The notes under the pieces: generated by a model
Seen by the model: only the letters and a program-made list of their open reading frames with translations
What the model was told of the DNA's origin: nothing
The model's database searches: none
Program-made: the position numbers and the translations under genes
Shown: piece by piece, positions 11,690 through 22,514 of the stretch
Numbering within the stretch: position 1 is the first letter of the stretch
Layout of the letters: each line of letters opens with the position of its first letter
Source: Tenebrio molitor
Lineage: Eukaryota; Arthropoda; Insecta; Coleoptera; Tenebrionidae
Length of the DNA: 64,000 nucleotides
Direction of reading: 5' to 3'
NCBI RefSeq assembly: GCF_963966145.1
Contig: NC_091049.1
Span: 2,914,001 to 2,978,000, forward strand

Positions 11690-12260
11690 GTTACAGTCCT
11701 AACAATTATCGAGCTCGTTTTGTGAAAATCGTTGAGGTGTTGATGGTGAATAGTCAAATTTAGAATCGTTTCTTGTTTCTGAAAAATCGTCATCTACTGA
11801 AGTTTGTAAAATTTGCTCAGCAGTGAAAGGAATCGACGGAACTGAAACATCATCTAAATGTTGTGTGGGAAGGTTTACAGAAGTAGGAGTAAGTACTTGG
11901 ATATTCCCATTTATAGCGATTTTTTTGTTTTATACCCTTCACATTGAAACTGCAAAAATAACAATCATCTAGATGATTTTTGGGCTTTCGCCATATTGTT
12001 GGAATTCCAAATTTAAAAGGTACTTCTGTTCCACAGTCTTAAGTATTCGACACACGATTTACATACACAATTAGGAGCCCACGACTTGTTATTTTTATCC
12101 AAAGGCATGGATGGCAAAGTACAAAAAGTAGGCACTTATGACAAAATCAGAAATTGTTTTCCTAGATTTTCCAATGTATACTGGCCACATATGTAGCAGA
12201 AATGTTGCGGATTGTTGAAGCAAAACCTTCTTGAAGAACTCATTCCAACTGCACTTCCGT
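11690..12260 (-). pseudogene. Remnant of an insect transposon-type cysteine-rich N-terminal domain
   Basis: The minus strand, read across frame changes, shows FCYICGQYTLENLGK, then KSWAPNCVCKSCVEYLRLW, then WRKPKNHLDDCYFCSFNVKG. This order (CxxC, SWAP..C..C, DCYFC) is familiar from N-terminal domains of large uncharacterised arthropod proteins found in many genomic copies. It is followed by a degenerate tail and truncated near 11690. Stops and frame changes mark it as dead. The family name is not certain. Confidence 0.6.
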
Positions 12261-12496
12261 TAATAGTCGTACACAGTGATCAGTGATCAAAATATACCGA
12301 AACATTATGTGAAGTAATATTCGAAAAAATCACAAAGACTAGAGCTGTTGATAAGATTCTGACGGCAGATATAAAAAAAGAGCCTAAAAAGCTTTCATAT
12401 TCAGCCATTAAATTTGCGGCAACAGACAAAAAGTGAAATTTTGTAAACTAACAAGTGTAATGAATAATGGATACATTGTTATTAATAGTTATTTAC

Positions 12497-12612
12497 ACTA
12501 CGAGAGAGGAAGGTAAAGCTTTTGTTCACGCGAATTGCATGTTCGGCCACGACGCGCAGCGGAGTGGTCGATGCAATTCAAGTGAACAAAAGCGGCCTTA
12601 CTCTCGAGTGCT
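12497..12612. mobile_element. Short hairpin MITE
   Basis: Near-perfect palindrome of about 116 bases: GCTTTTGTTCACGCGAATTG on the left is answered by CAATTCAAGTGAACAAAAGC on the right around a GC-rich loop. No coding content. Confidence 0.65.
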
Positions 12613-12812
12613 GTATTTGATTTTGTTCGATACCAGACATAACTCCTTAGAAAATGAGTCTGTAACTTTATATTCAAAATTTTAAATAAAATTAAAATAA
12701 AATAAATAAATCACATTTTCGGAGAGATCTGTTGCTATGGAAAAAAATAAAATACAAAATAAACAAAGTTTTGCAAAGTCAATAAAGTGATTGTGTACAC
12801 CACGTTGTGGAA

Positions 12813-13290
12813 ATGGATGACGAAGAATTCAGTGTTTCTGATGACGTCCTGGAAGAGGCAAGTACCGCGAAGTACCAAATGGTGCCTACGAAATCAAAAT
12901 TACGATACCAAAAAGAATTGGAAATATTTACACAATGGCAGACCGAGATCAAGGGAAAAGACGAAAGCAGCATCAGCGCGGTTATTCAATGTTGAAGAGT
13001 ACACTGTTTGTATTTCAAAACGTTTAGGTATATCTCCAGGTATCCAGGTAAGAGGTTTTTTTAATAAGCTATTAGTTGTTTTAATATAATAAATTGTACA
13101 GGTTCAACAGTCTCACCTCCTTTTTGAAAACAAAATGTAGAAACTATCAGCCGAAAAAAGCTACAACTTCTTCAAGAAACGATGTTTGCAAGTTTTTACT
13201 GGAAGCGGCGGACCAAGAGTGGATCTTTCAGAAAGTTGTACTGATGATGGGCATATTCGGTGGCCGTCGTGATTAATTATGTAAAGTGAT
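12813..13290 (+). pseudogene. Crypton-like tyrosine recombinase, 5' fragment
   Basis: From ATG 12813 the reading begins with an acidic N-terminus (MDDEEFSVSDDVLEEAS), then QKELEIFTQWQ. After a frameshift near 12980 comes GYSMLKSTL. A likely intron lies at 13048-13101, followed by LTSFLKTKCRNYQPKK, then FLLEAADQEW and FGGRRD. This order matches the core-binding domain and box I arginine region of Crypton-type tyrosine recombinases and their domesticated relatives (KIAA1958/ZMYM type). Stops occur at about 13024 and 13274, and the catalytic C-terminal half is gone. The fragment ends against the MITE at 13302. Confidence 0.72.
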
Positions 13291-13301
13291 GAATTGTTAT
13301 A

Positions 13302-13819
13302 CAGTGAGTTTTTTTTAAGACTGGCCATAGGGTTTTACAAGCTACATTTTTCAACCCCCTGTTAAGTTTTGTCCTCATGAAAATATTCAACCCAGTTTTG
13401 TAGTAAAGTTGTCGGATATGATAATGTATTGAAACAATTTCAATTTAATAACCAGAATCAAGGAATAAATTATAGCAAAAAGACATTTTTTAAATTCCGT
13501 TTGCTCTAATTTTAAATTTTCAGTAGGCTAAAATTTCACCTGACATTTGTAATTTTGATATGTGATTGCTTAACTGCCTCTGGAGGCCATTTTGAACATT
13601 TCATTTAATTTTTATTAAAGTAAAGAAACTTGTTATAACATAAATAATGAATCTATCGTTATAAAATGTAAAATATTAATGTTCACACAATTTTTTTCAA
13701 ATCACATTTTATTTGTAAATTGTCTATTACAACCATTTAGGTATTACAAATACAAAGTTAACAGGAGGTTGAAAAATTAGCATGTAAAACCCTCTGGCCA
13801 GTCTTAAAAAAACGCACTG
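13302..13819. mobile_element. 518-bp MITE with ~60-bp inverted ends, TA duplication
   Basis: The left end CAGTGAGTTTTTTTTAAGAC and the right end, read inward, CAGTGCGTTTTTTTAAGACT start ~60-base inverted repeats that continue through GGCCAKAGGGTTTTACA. TA flanks both sides (13300-13301, 13820-13821). A diverged relative lies near 56240-56420. It is inserted at the broken end of the tyrosine-recombinase fragment. Confidence 0.85.
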
Positions 13820-13821
13820 TA

Positions 13822-14033
13822 TACGTTATTCACGTTGAATTAAACATTTCAAGGTCAAATAATTTAGCAAACAGTGACATGCAGGTAAATACCGTTCAGG
13901 ATGGATTGAGCATTGCTAAATTCGCATTATGTTGGTTAGCTGCATGTCACTATTTACAAAACATAATTACAGAGCCAAAAAATAAAATTATTTGACCTTG
14001 AAATGTTCAACTCCATGTGAATAACGTTTAGTT
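13822..14033. mobile_element. Second MITE, ~210 bp
   Basis: ACGTTATTCACGTTGA on the left matches inverted ACGTTATTCACATGGA on the right, and both continue into CATTTCAAGGTCAAATAATT. GTTA may be a target duplication, interrupted on the left by insertion of the 518-bp MITE. Boundaries are good to a few bases. Confidence 0.7.
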
Positions 14034-14096
14034 ATTATTGGTATGTAATTATTTTCAATATACAAATTCTTTTTCATAAAATCGAATTTCAATTAT

Positions 14097-14166
14097 GCGT
14101 GAGCGAAAGTGCGTGAGCGAAAGTACGTGAGCGAAAGTGCGTGAGCGAAAGTGCGTGAGCGAAAGT
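14097..14166 (+). repeat. 14-bp tandem repeat, about five copies
   Basis: GTGCGTGAGCGAAA repeats about five times with one C-to-A-type variant (GTACGTGAGCGAAA). Confidence 0.9.
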
Positions 14167-14806
14167 GGAACCTTCACTCACTGGTAACCATGGATACAGA
14201 CCCACTTTCTAGGGAGGTATCGAACAAATATATTATTACTTGAGAACGGAGCCTTGTGGAAATCCACCACATCGCTTAATCATGAAACAGATATTTTCTT
14301 ATTGGTGGACATAGTGTTATATTGTTTTGGATATACCTCAAGCCACGCCCACACACTTCTTTTCCAATATTTCATTTAATTAAACTGTTGTCAGTGGAGA
14401 CCAAAGAGAATAAGTTAAATTTTTAAAGATTATTTCTGGCACTTCCCACAATTCTCGATTTGACAAATAAAGTAATCAAAAAGAAAACAAATCAAGAGTG
14501 TTCACCTCGTCGCTTGTTTTGAAACGTTTGTCTTGTTTTGATCGTACACAGAATTATAATTGCTATGGACAATCGTTTCACTAGTTGCCAATGCCTATTC
14601 TGAGATAATTGTTGCTTACAATTACAGAAAATATCTCTGAACTTTGGCGAAATCGAAAAGTTGCTTTCTAGGTTAACAACAGCACATCGTTGACGTTTCT
14701 TTGACATTTCCGCGAAATATCTGTTTACCAGTGACGTCGCGCTTGACAAATATTTATCCGATAAAAAAAATTAGCTCTTGTTATTTTACCGTCGATTAAA
14801 TCCTTC
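14167..14806. other. Spacer, no gene seen
   Basis: AT-rich sequence with short open frames only. No motif or repeat boundary recognised. Confidence 0.5.
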
Positions 14807-14920
14807 TCAAATAGATCTGAGAATAGTGACAAAAACAAAGCAAAATGGGGACATTAAGGCATTAAGATACCTCCCTACTCTAATATTGCACGATCATTGC
14901 TTGGTCATGCTAATTACATA

Positions 14921-15194
14921 TTGGGTGATTCAAAATTTTTGTGGCAAAGTATGGCAACTATGTACGAAAATTTATGTGGCAACTGTGTGGATGAGGTAGA
15001 GTTGTCATTTGTATGACATTTCATAAGCGTGCATTTGATTCTTTTGATATCATTACACATTGATTTGACAGTTTTCAAAATTGCGCGACTATGAACTGTC
15101 AAAGAAATATCAACTCTACCCTACCCACACAGTTGCCACATAAATTTTCGTACATAGTTGCCATACTTGGCCACAATCATTTTGAATCGCCCAA
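14921..15194. mobile_element. 274-bp MITE with ~85-bp inverted ends
   Basis: TTGGGTGATTCAAAAT on the left and inverted TTGGGCGATTCAAAAT on the right open inverted repeats of about 85 bases, including GGCAACTATGTACGAAAATT. TA lies on both sides (14919-14920, 15195-15196). The paralogous flank of locus D lacks it, so insertion post-dates the D/E duplication. Confidence 0.88.
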
Positions 15195-15347
15195 TATTAT
15201 AAATATTATCAAAAACAGGGAGTCCGTTGATTATGATAGTTGCAATTTATCCTGGTGATTTTCGTTGATATTCATTTCTAAGAAAAACGATACACAAGAT
15301 TTTATGAGATCTATTTATTCAGGTGGTACCAAAATACAAGAAATACA

Positions 15348-16925
15348 TTATGTTTTTTGAGCATCTAACCATATTTCTCCATCAGCAGCCAAGATCACGG
15401 AATTAACTTTCATCTTGAGGGGTTCTATGGTTTTCCTGTTGACTGTGAATTTGTACTTCTTCAGCAAAGAGGTGAGGCCTACTTTTGTCTGCATCAGACC
15501 GAACCGCATTCCAATGCAGAGTCTCCTTCTCCGAAAGGAATATGAGAGTAGTGATGTCTCAAATTCTTATTCTCCTCAGTGAAGCGCTCAGGATCGAATT
15601 TCTCAGGATCAGGGTAGTATTCCTCGTCGTAGTGAATTCCTAGTACGGACAGTACCACAGTGGTACCCTTCTCGATGATAATATCTTCGTCGGGAATCTT
15701 GTAGTCCTTGACGCATTTCCTGGTCAGCCTTGGCACCGGTGGATACTTTCTCAAAGTTTCTGCAACGATTCTTTCAGATTTAGCTCTCAAAAATTAAAAA
15801 CTCACCATCGATGACCTGATTCATGTACTTCATGTCTTGGATGGACTCGTAGGTGATTTTTCCTTGGTGTTCGGCCAAAACTGTCTCAATTTCTTGCCTG
15901 ACCTTGTCCTGGATGTCCTGGTGTTTGGCAAGTTCGTACAAAGCGAAAGTCATCGTGGTGGACGAGGTCTCGAAACCTGCCAAAAAGAAGACAAAGCTTT
16001 GGGCAGCGATTTCCTCAATCGTCAAGGTTTTGCCGTCGTGCTTGTATCCATCTTCTTCCGCCAACTCATTGTTCTTCAGATCGATGAGCAGCTGCAGGAA
16101 GTCTTTACGCGTGTAGTTATTCTTCTCTCTGTAGCTCACAGTGTCTTTGACAACTTTCATAAAGAAATCTGCAATGTCCTTTGGCAGTCCCCTGAAACCT
16201 AGAGCCCTCGCTAGTTCGGGGAAATTCGATTTAAATGTACCCTTCACAGCTCTCAATTTGCCTCCACTGAAGAGTTTCTTCCCGTAGACTCTGAAAGGAG
16301 AATTCTCCTGTTCGAAGGTTTTGAAATCGAGTCCAAACGCACAGGACCCGATGATGTCCGTAGTGAAGCACCCCAAGATTTCTTTAACATCCAAAGGTTC
16401 TTTCTTTTCGCACTCTTGCAGCATCTTCTTTTGCAGATTAACTTCGCAATCGACCAAAGTCTGGAACATCATCTTCATCTTGCCAGATGTGAAGGTCGGT
16501 GTTAGCTTCGTCCTCAGATTCCTCCATTTGGTACCACCAATAGCAAACAAATGAGCACTCAACGGGTCATCTTTCTCGTTATAGTAGAAACCTTGATCTA
16601 CGAAGTATTCGAAGTCTTTGGCCATTATGTTTTTGACGTAATCTAGACTGATGGGGAAGTATACAGGAGACATGACGAAGAAGATTCCTCCATGTTTCCA
16701 ATTCCTCTTCTTCATCTCGTCGTAGATGTGGTGCATGGTCACCCCAAGAGTGTCTTTGCGTCTAAGAGGATTGATTAGGTTACCGTAAGGTATGCTTGGT
16801 TCCAAAAACGGCAAATTCTTGCGTTGCCAGTACCGATAGATCCACTTATAGTAGCCGATGGTGATGGCCACAAGAGCCACCACTATACCGATTAAATCAG
16901 CGCTCACACTCGCGAAGATGAACAT
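15348..16925 (-). pseudogene. CYP6-like cytochrome P450, locus E, 4-bp deletion in haem loop
   Basis: Tandem copy of D. Exons 16925-15806 and 15759-15348, with one 46-base intron at the conserved ExxR site. ATG 16925 is chosen; an upstream TTG frame is not a start. The anchor, WRNLR (134-138), AGFETSS (316-322), ETLR and PERF are all present. At about 15524-15526 four bases present in D and F are missing (plus-strand GGAC), so FGEG is followed by an out-of-frame tail and the ligand cysteine is lost. Past the gap the original frame continues cleanly to the stop at 15348, so the lesion is young or an assembly error. Reverse AATAAA lies at 15314-15319. Confidence 0.9.
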
Positions 16926-17175
16926 TTTCAGAAGAGTTTGTTGCGACTGCGATGCGATTTGTGCAAAACGTACATTTGCATTGCTTCTATTCAAACAAAC
17001 AGATTTATCATGTTATTGTTTTGCAAGAGACAAACCTTGGTCACTATATTTTTGCAAAAGTGTAAATATATTTTTATATCAACCAAAATACTGGACATTG
17101 TACTGTTGAAAATGCAACCCACAATACTGCAAATGTATTGTGAGTTGCATTGTCAATTGCGTCGAGCTTGTTATA

Positions 17176-17558
17176 CAGTGTGGGATAAAATGATTAGTTA
17201 CCTTTGCATTACCCTTGTAAAAATACAAAATGCCGCTCTACAAAAAAAGAAAGCCTAACCTCAAAATATTCCAAAATTCCAAATGTGATTTATTGCGAAG
17301 GGATGATATGAATGCAAAGTAGAGATTGAAATTAAAAAGGCGCTAACAAAAGCAAGTCACAGCTAGTGTTGAAAGTGGCCACCAACGTTTGTTAATTCAA
17401 TTTAGTAAATTGTAACAATTGTCAATTCGATTGATGACATTTATTGACAGAACTAATAGTTCGGCACTTCAAAAAAAAACAAGTAGAGCGGTACAGGAAA
17501 ATTTACATGTGCAAAAATTCCAAAGGTAACTAGATGTAAATCATTTTATTCCACACTG
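17176..17558. mobile_element. 383-bp MITE, TA duplication
   Basis: CAGTGTGGGATAAAATGATT at the left end and inverted CAGTGTGGAATAAAATGATT at the right end. TA lies at 17174-17175 and 17559-17560. No coding content. Confidence 0.85.
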
Positions 17559-18242
17559 TACTTCGTATGCTGATAGATTGCACATTTTTTGACAGAAGAC
17601 AGACACAGAGACAAGTGTGGCGGGAATTAATCTGCAAAGCTACAACGGTTTTCTAAATAACGTGAAGCAATTGAGATGGAGAGTTTAATAATTTTCACTG
17701 CGTTATGTTTTGGAACTAGAATTTAAAAACGTACAATCTATTACTCGTGAAATTCCACATTACGATACACATATCGTAAATAACTATTACCTTAATACCT
17801 ATTAAAAATTTAGCATCTATCAATAAAACATTTTCAGTAGTAATAACTTTACTTAATCATTACATTTCTTTCCCAATATTATATGTAATTATTACTAAAT
17901 ATTTGTAATTGTATCCATTTTCTTGTTTCATTTTGTAGCAATATTTAGGCACTTCTTTCTGTTTGAATCATCAACAATTTTGTCTTTTTTTTAATCAAAT
18001 AATCATGATGATGTAATTATTGTTTCCAAGAATCGGTAATGTAACGGTTCGGAGTCTAAAATTCATCCCATACCTTCTCACTCGTTCTAGGAATACATAT
18101 AATAACCTGTCATTATCCCCTCGCAAACAATGATGTAGCAAATCTCTGTTTGTTAAAGAGTAATCACCTGATCCTCGTCTGACCCAGTATCGATGTGTTT
18201 CTCGTAAAATTCACATCGCAATTGCGATACATTCTTCTGAAA
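17559..18242. other. Upstream region of locus F, no gene seen
   Basis: AT-rich intergenic DNA. A TATA-type box for locus F is not obvious. CCAGTATCG at about 18184 could hold the initiator, but this is weak. Confidence 0.45.
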
Positions 18243-19824
18243 ATGTTCATCTTCGAGAGTGTGAGCGCCGATTTAATCGGTGTAGTGGTGGCTCTCGTGG
18301 TCATCACCATCGGCTACTACAAGTGGATCTATCAGTACTGGCAACGCAAGAATTTACCGTTTTTAGAGCCACACATTCCGTACGGTAACATAACTAGTCC
18401 TTTCAGGCGAAAGGAGAATATTGGAGTGACAATGAACCATATCTACGACGAGATGAAAAAGAGGAATTGGAAACATGGAGGAATCTTCTTCGTCGTGTCT
18501 CCAGTATACTTCCCCATCAGTCTAGATTACGTCAAGAACATAATGACCAAAGACTTCCAACACTTTGTGGATAGAGGTTTCTACCATAACGAGAAAGATG
18601 ACCCGTTGAGTGCTCACTTGTTTGCTATCGGTGGTCCCAAATGGAGGAATCTGAGGACGAAGCTAACACCGACCTTCACGTCTGGCAAGATGAAGATGAT
18701 GTTCCAGACTCTGGTCGATTGCGAAGTTAATCTGCAAGAGAAGATGTTGCAAGAGTACGAGAAGAAAGTACCTTTGGATGTTAAAGAAATCTTGGGGTGC
18801 TTCACTACTGACATCATCGGCTCCTGTGCGTTTGGACTCGATTTCAAAACCTTCGAACAGGAGAATTCTCCTTTCAGAGTCTACGGGAAGAAACTCTTCA
18901 GTGGAAGCAAATTCAGAGCTGTGAAGACTACTTTTGCGTCGAATTTTCCAGAGTTAGCAAGGGCTTTGGGTGTCAGGGCGGTGCCAAAAGACATTTCAGA
19001 TTTCTTCATGAAAGTTGTCAAAGACACGGTGAGCTACAGAGAGAAGAATAACTACACACGTAAAGACTTCATGCAGTTGCTCATCGATCTGAAGAACAAC
19101 GAGCTGGCGGAAGAAGATGGATACAAGCACGACGGCAAAACCTTGACGATTGAGGAAATCGCTGCCCAAAGCTTTGTCTTCTTTTTGGCAGGTTTCGAAA
19201 CCTCGTCCACCACGATGACTTTCGCTTTGTACGAACTCGCCAAACACCAGGATATCCAAGACAAGGTCAGGCAAGAAATTGAGACAGTTTTGGCCAAACA
19301 CGAAGGAAAAATCACCTACGAGTCCATCCAAGACATGAAGTACATGAATCAAGTCATCGATGGTGAGTTTTTATTTTTTGAGAGTCAAATCTGAAAGAAT
19401 CGTTGCAGAAACTTTGAGAAAGTACCCACCGGTGCCGTTCCTGACCAGGGAATGCGTCAAAGATTACAAGATTCCCGACGAGAATATTATCATCGAGAAG
19501 GGTACCACTGTGGTCCTGTCCGTACTAGGAATTCACTACGACGAGGAGTACTACCCTGATCCTGAGAAATTCGATCCAGAGCGCTTCACTGAGGAGAATA
19601 AGAATTTGAGACATCACTACTCTCATATTCCTTTCGGAGAAGGTCCGAGACTCTGCATTGGAATGCGGTTCGGTCTGATGCAGACAAAAGTAGGCCTCAC
19701 TTCTTTGCTGAAGAAGTACAAATTCACTGTCAACAGGAAAACCATAGAACCCCTTAAGATGCAAGTCAATTCTTTCGTCTTGGCCGTTGAAGGAGAAATA
19801 TGGTTAGATGCCCAAAAAATATAA
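18243..19824 (+). CDS. CYP6-like cytochrome P450, locus F (intact)
   Basis: CYP6-type P450 of 511 residues. Exons 18243-19362 and 19409-19824, intron 46 bases, same single-intron structure as D and E. ATG 18243 is chosen over an upstream GTG frame. Motifs: anchor (about 9-26), WRNLR (134-138), AGFETSS (316-322), ETLR (374-377), PERF, and haem loop FGEGPRLCIG with C456. It faces E head-to-head about 1.3 kb apart. Polyadenylation signal AATAAA at 19853, 29 bases after the stop. It is clearly more diverged from D/E than these are from each other, so it is an older duplicate. Expected role: ER monooxygenase for xenobiotics; substrate unknown. Confidence 0.93.
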
Positions 19825-20151
19825 CGTTTTTACAGTGTTTTGGTATTATTTGAATAAATAAATTCCACGGAATCTAGTGTATATTTTTCTTAGAAACCAA
19901 TGATCACAGTCTACTCAAATTGTCGATATAAAACTTCAAACGTTTTATGAGTAATGCAAGATGAGTTGCATTGCAATGTTAAGCAAGAAGTTCGTCTTGT
20001 TCTGTATGATATGGTGCAGAGCAGTAAGAAAAGGATTCTGTACTGTAAAGCTAGTTTTTTTCATTGAAATTTGTTTTGTCAGAATGATGTTTTGTAATTT
20101 TTTTTTAGATTGTTATGGGTCTTTTGTTCATATGAATAATGGTGTAGTTTA

Positions 20152-21215
20152 ATTGTGTCATTTTCTGTTGTAGAGAAGCCTGTAACTTTAAACAGTCTTG
20201 GTGCAGAGTTGGCCACCAAATATATTTACGAACACAAAAGGTCAAGTTTAGCACTACTCTTAAAGAACTTGGGCTTTTCTTATAAAAAAGATGACAATCG
20301 AAGAGCTCTAATGGAAAAGCCACATGTAGTTGCGTTGAGAAAATTTTTTTTATCGAAATTTATGAAAAATGCTGAAAGTTCAGAAAGAAAACCATGTGTC
20401 TTTTTAGATGAAACATGGGTGTTTGCAAATGGTACCGTGCGAAGTTCATGGCAAGATGAAGATGTGCGTTCAGTTAAGAAAATTTCAGGAGAAGGAGGTA
20501 AATGTCAGTTGTGGTTTTATTTTACTGTAAGTACAATAATTTCAGAGGGATACATTGTCTTACATGCCGGAAATAAAGATGGATTTATTGAGGATGCTTC
20601 TTTAATTTTTAAAAGCAAGAAAAATTCGCTTGATTACCACAGCGAGATGAATGCCGAAACGTTTGAACAGTGGCTCCAAGATGTTCTCCTGATAAAACTG
20701 CAGCAGCCCTCTGTCATTGTTTTAGATAATGCTAGTTACCACAGTCGTTTGGAAGAAAAGAGACCAACGTCAGCCTGGAGGAAAGCTGTTGGTTGCAAAA
20801 AAATAACATTTCATATCCTGACATTGCTAAAAAAGACTATCTTCTCGCATTGTGTAAACAACATTTTAAAGGGCCCGTGTATGCCGTAGATCAAATTATT
20901 CATGCAGCAGGACATGATGTTATACGTCTGCCTCCATACTACTGCATCTTTAATCCTATAGAGATGGTATGGAGCCAGGCTAAAAGAAAATATGATGAAG
21001 TGGTCCTGCAAAACCACAATCCTTTGGAAGCATGGGCCCTTGCTTTAGCAGCCATAACACCACAACAGTGGACTAATTATGTAGAGCAGACGGAACTACT
21101 GATTTTTAAATACTGGACTAAAGAAAAATTTGTCACGGTCAACGAAATCATCATCAATTTAAATTTGGATTCCGATGATAGCGATGATGATTTCAGTCAT
21201 TTTGAAGATGAATAA
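20152..21215 (+). pseudogene. Tc1/mariner-superfamily transposase with long D-to-E spacing, frameshifted
   Basis: DDE transposase. The catalytic triad is visible: LDETWV (first D), VLDNASYHS (second D) and RLPPYYCIFNPIEMVW (E). About 78 residues separate the second D and the E, far more than the 34-41 of classical mariner or Tc1, and close to the DD82E (Sailor-like) group. A GKGG-like GEGGK segment and YHSEMNAETFEQWL are also typical of this group. A run of seven A at about 20799-20805 causes a frame change; one more A would join both halves. The acidic C-terminus (DSDDSDDDF) ends at 21215. The DNA-binding N-terminus may lie in an exon near 19960-20060 (NVKQEVRLVLYDMV in one frame), but that is uncertain. 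No terminal repeats were found. Confidence 0.82.
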
Positions 21216-21248
21216 TTAAACTTTTTGACGACCGAACATATTAAATTA

Positions 21249-21903
21249 CAGTAGCCGCTCGATTTTGTGAATGCTCAATTGTATGAACACCTCGATTATA
21301 TGAACAGCCACATATTTAACATTGTAGGTTCGGTAGAGTGAACAGTTGCACTCTTAATTCAGTGAACATTGATAAATTGCCTAATGTTTACCTTAACATT
21401 ATGCTTCCACTATACAAAACATCATAAATAAGATATGCTGAGCCGGCCTTATATTAATTGACCCATATTTAGCATTTCTATATCACATTTCATTTGGCAC
21501 ATCAGTTAAAAATGAAAATGTTTAGTTTGAACTGACCCTGGCAAACGTGTGTTTTACATTGACTGTTCAGGCAAAAGCGTCACAATATGAAACCGCAGCG
21601 CAAGTTTTAACATTATTTTTGAAAAAATTGAAATAATAAATTTGATAAAATACTTCTTTAGAGTGAACGCAATATTTTTAACGATGATATATTAACTTTA
21701 CGTAAATAAATATTGAAACATCGCGGTGATGAAAAATTTAGAGGAAAAAAAAATGTGAAACAAAACTAACATCTTACTTTAATGTCTTGTAAAAGTCATA
21801 TTTTGTTAGAATTATAATTTAAAAACTACCTTTCAATTTTATGAACAATTTCGTTTCTTTGAACAAACGTGGTTTTTTATTTGTTCAAAAAATCGAGCTG
21901 CTG
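21249..21903. mobile_element. pogo/Tigger-like MITE
   Basis: The left end CAGTAGCCGCTCGATTTTGT and the inverted right end CAGCAGCTCGATTTTTTGAA share the CAGT..CTCGATT..GAAC pattern known from pogo/Tigger ends. Inner subrepeats such as CTCGATTATATGAAC recur near the left end. TA precedes the left end; the right target copy is less clear (TTTA). No coding content. Confidence 0.65.
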
Positions 21904-22514
21904 TTTACATGTCTCTTGCAATATTTGAGTAGACATTTTTTTTATTTTATTTTCAGCCTCCTACCGCTACAGGCTCTTCTGAGGTTTATTCAATAAGTAA
22001 AGTTAATATTCTAGAATATATATATATATGTATGTAGAAAGGGACTTTCGGGGAGCTTTTTTATTCGTTGTCGTACGAAGGTGAGGATTTCACTAAAATT
22101 CATCTAATTTTTACCTGAAGCCATTTTTATAAAGAAAAGTAAAGAAAAGATAATTTTTGCAAAAAAAGTATGCAAAGATACTTATGGGGTGTTTTTTTTG
22201 GTTTGTAGCAAAGCTAGACGTTTGAAGGAATTTTGGGGAACCTTCAAGACTTTCGAGGACTTTCGCAGCAAAATTGGTTGCCTAAAATTTCAGAACTTTT
22301 TATACTCTATTGGTACTTTCGAAGAACTTAAGTTAAAGCGAAAATAGTTGCCTAGCTTATGCAGTCTTAACTTCAAGAAAAAAATCAGCAGTATTAATTA
22401 GCCTCTGAATTAATTAAAAATACGTCAGGCAATTCCCTGCCTATACCGCATTACATTTCGGCCAACTTTATAAAAAAATATTCCTCTTTGTGAATTCACT
22501 TTAAAAAAAAATAC
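21904..22514. other. Transition into the satellite, no gene seen
   Basis: Contains a short TA run near 22018 and degraded pieces resembling the satellite hairpin (GGGACTTTCGGGGAGC, TTTTGGGGAACCTTC). No open frame of note. Confidence 0.5.

Larger units (their letters stand above)
14807..17095 (-). repeat. Second copy of the direct tandem duplication (locus E)
   Basis: Matches 8858-10930 in the same orientation over gene and flanks. It differs by the 274-bp MITE at 14921-15194. Confidence 0.8.

Noticed and set aside
14097..14166. CRISPR-like array
   Set aside because: Repeats are 14 bases and contiguous with no spacers, in a eukaryotic context.
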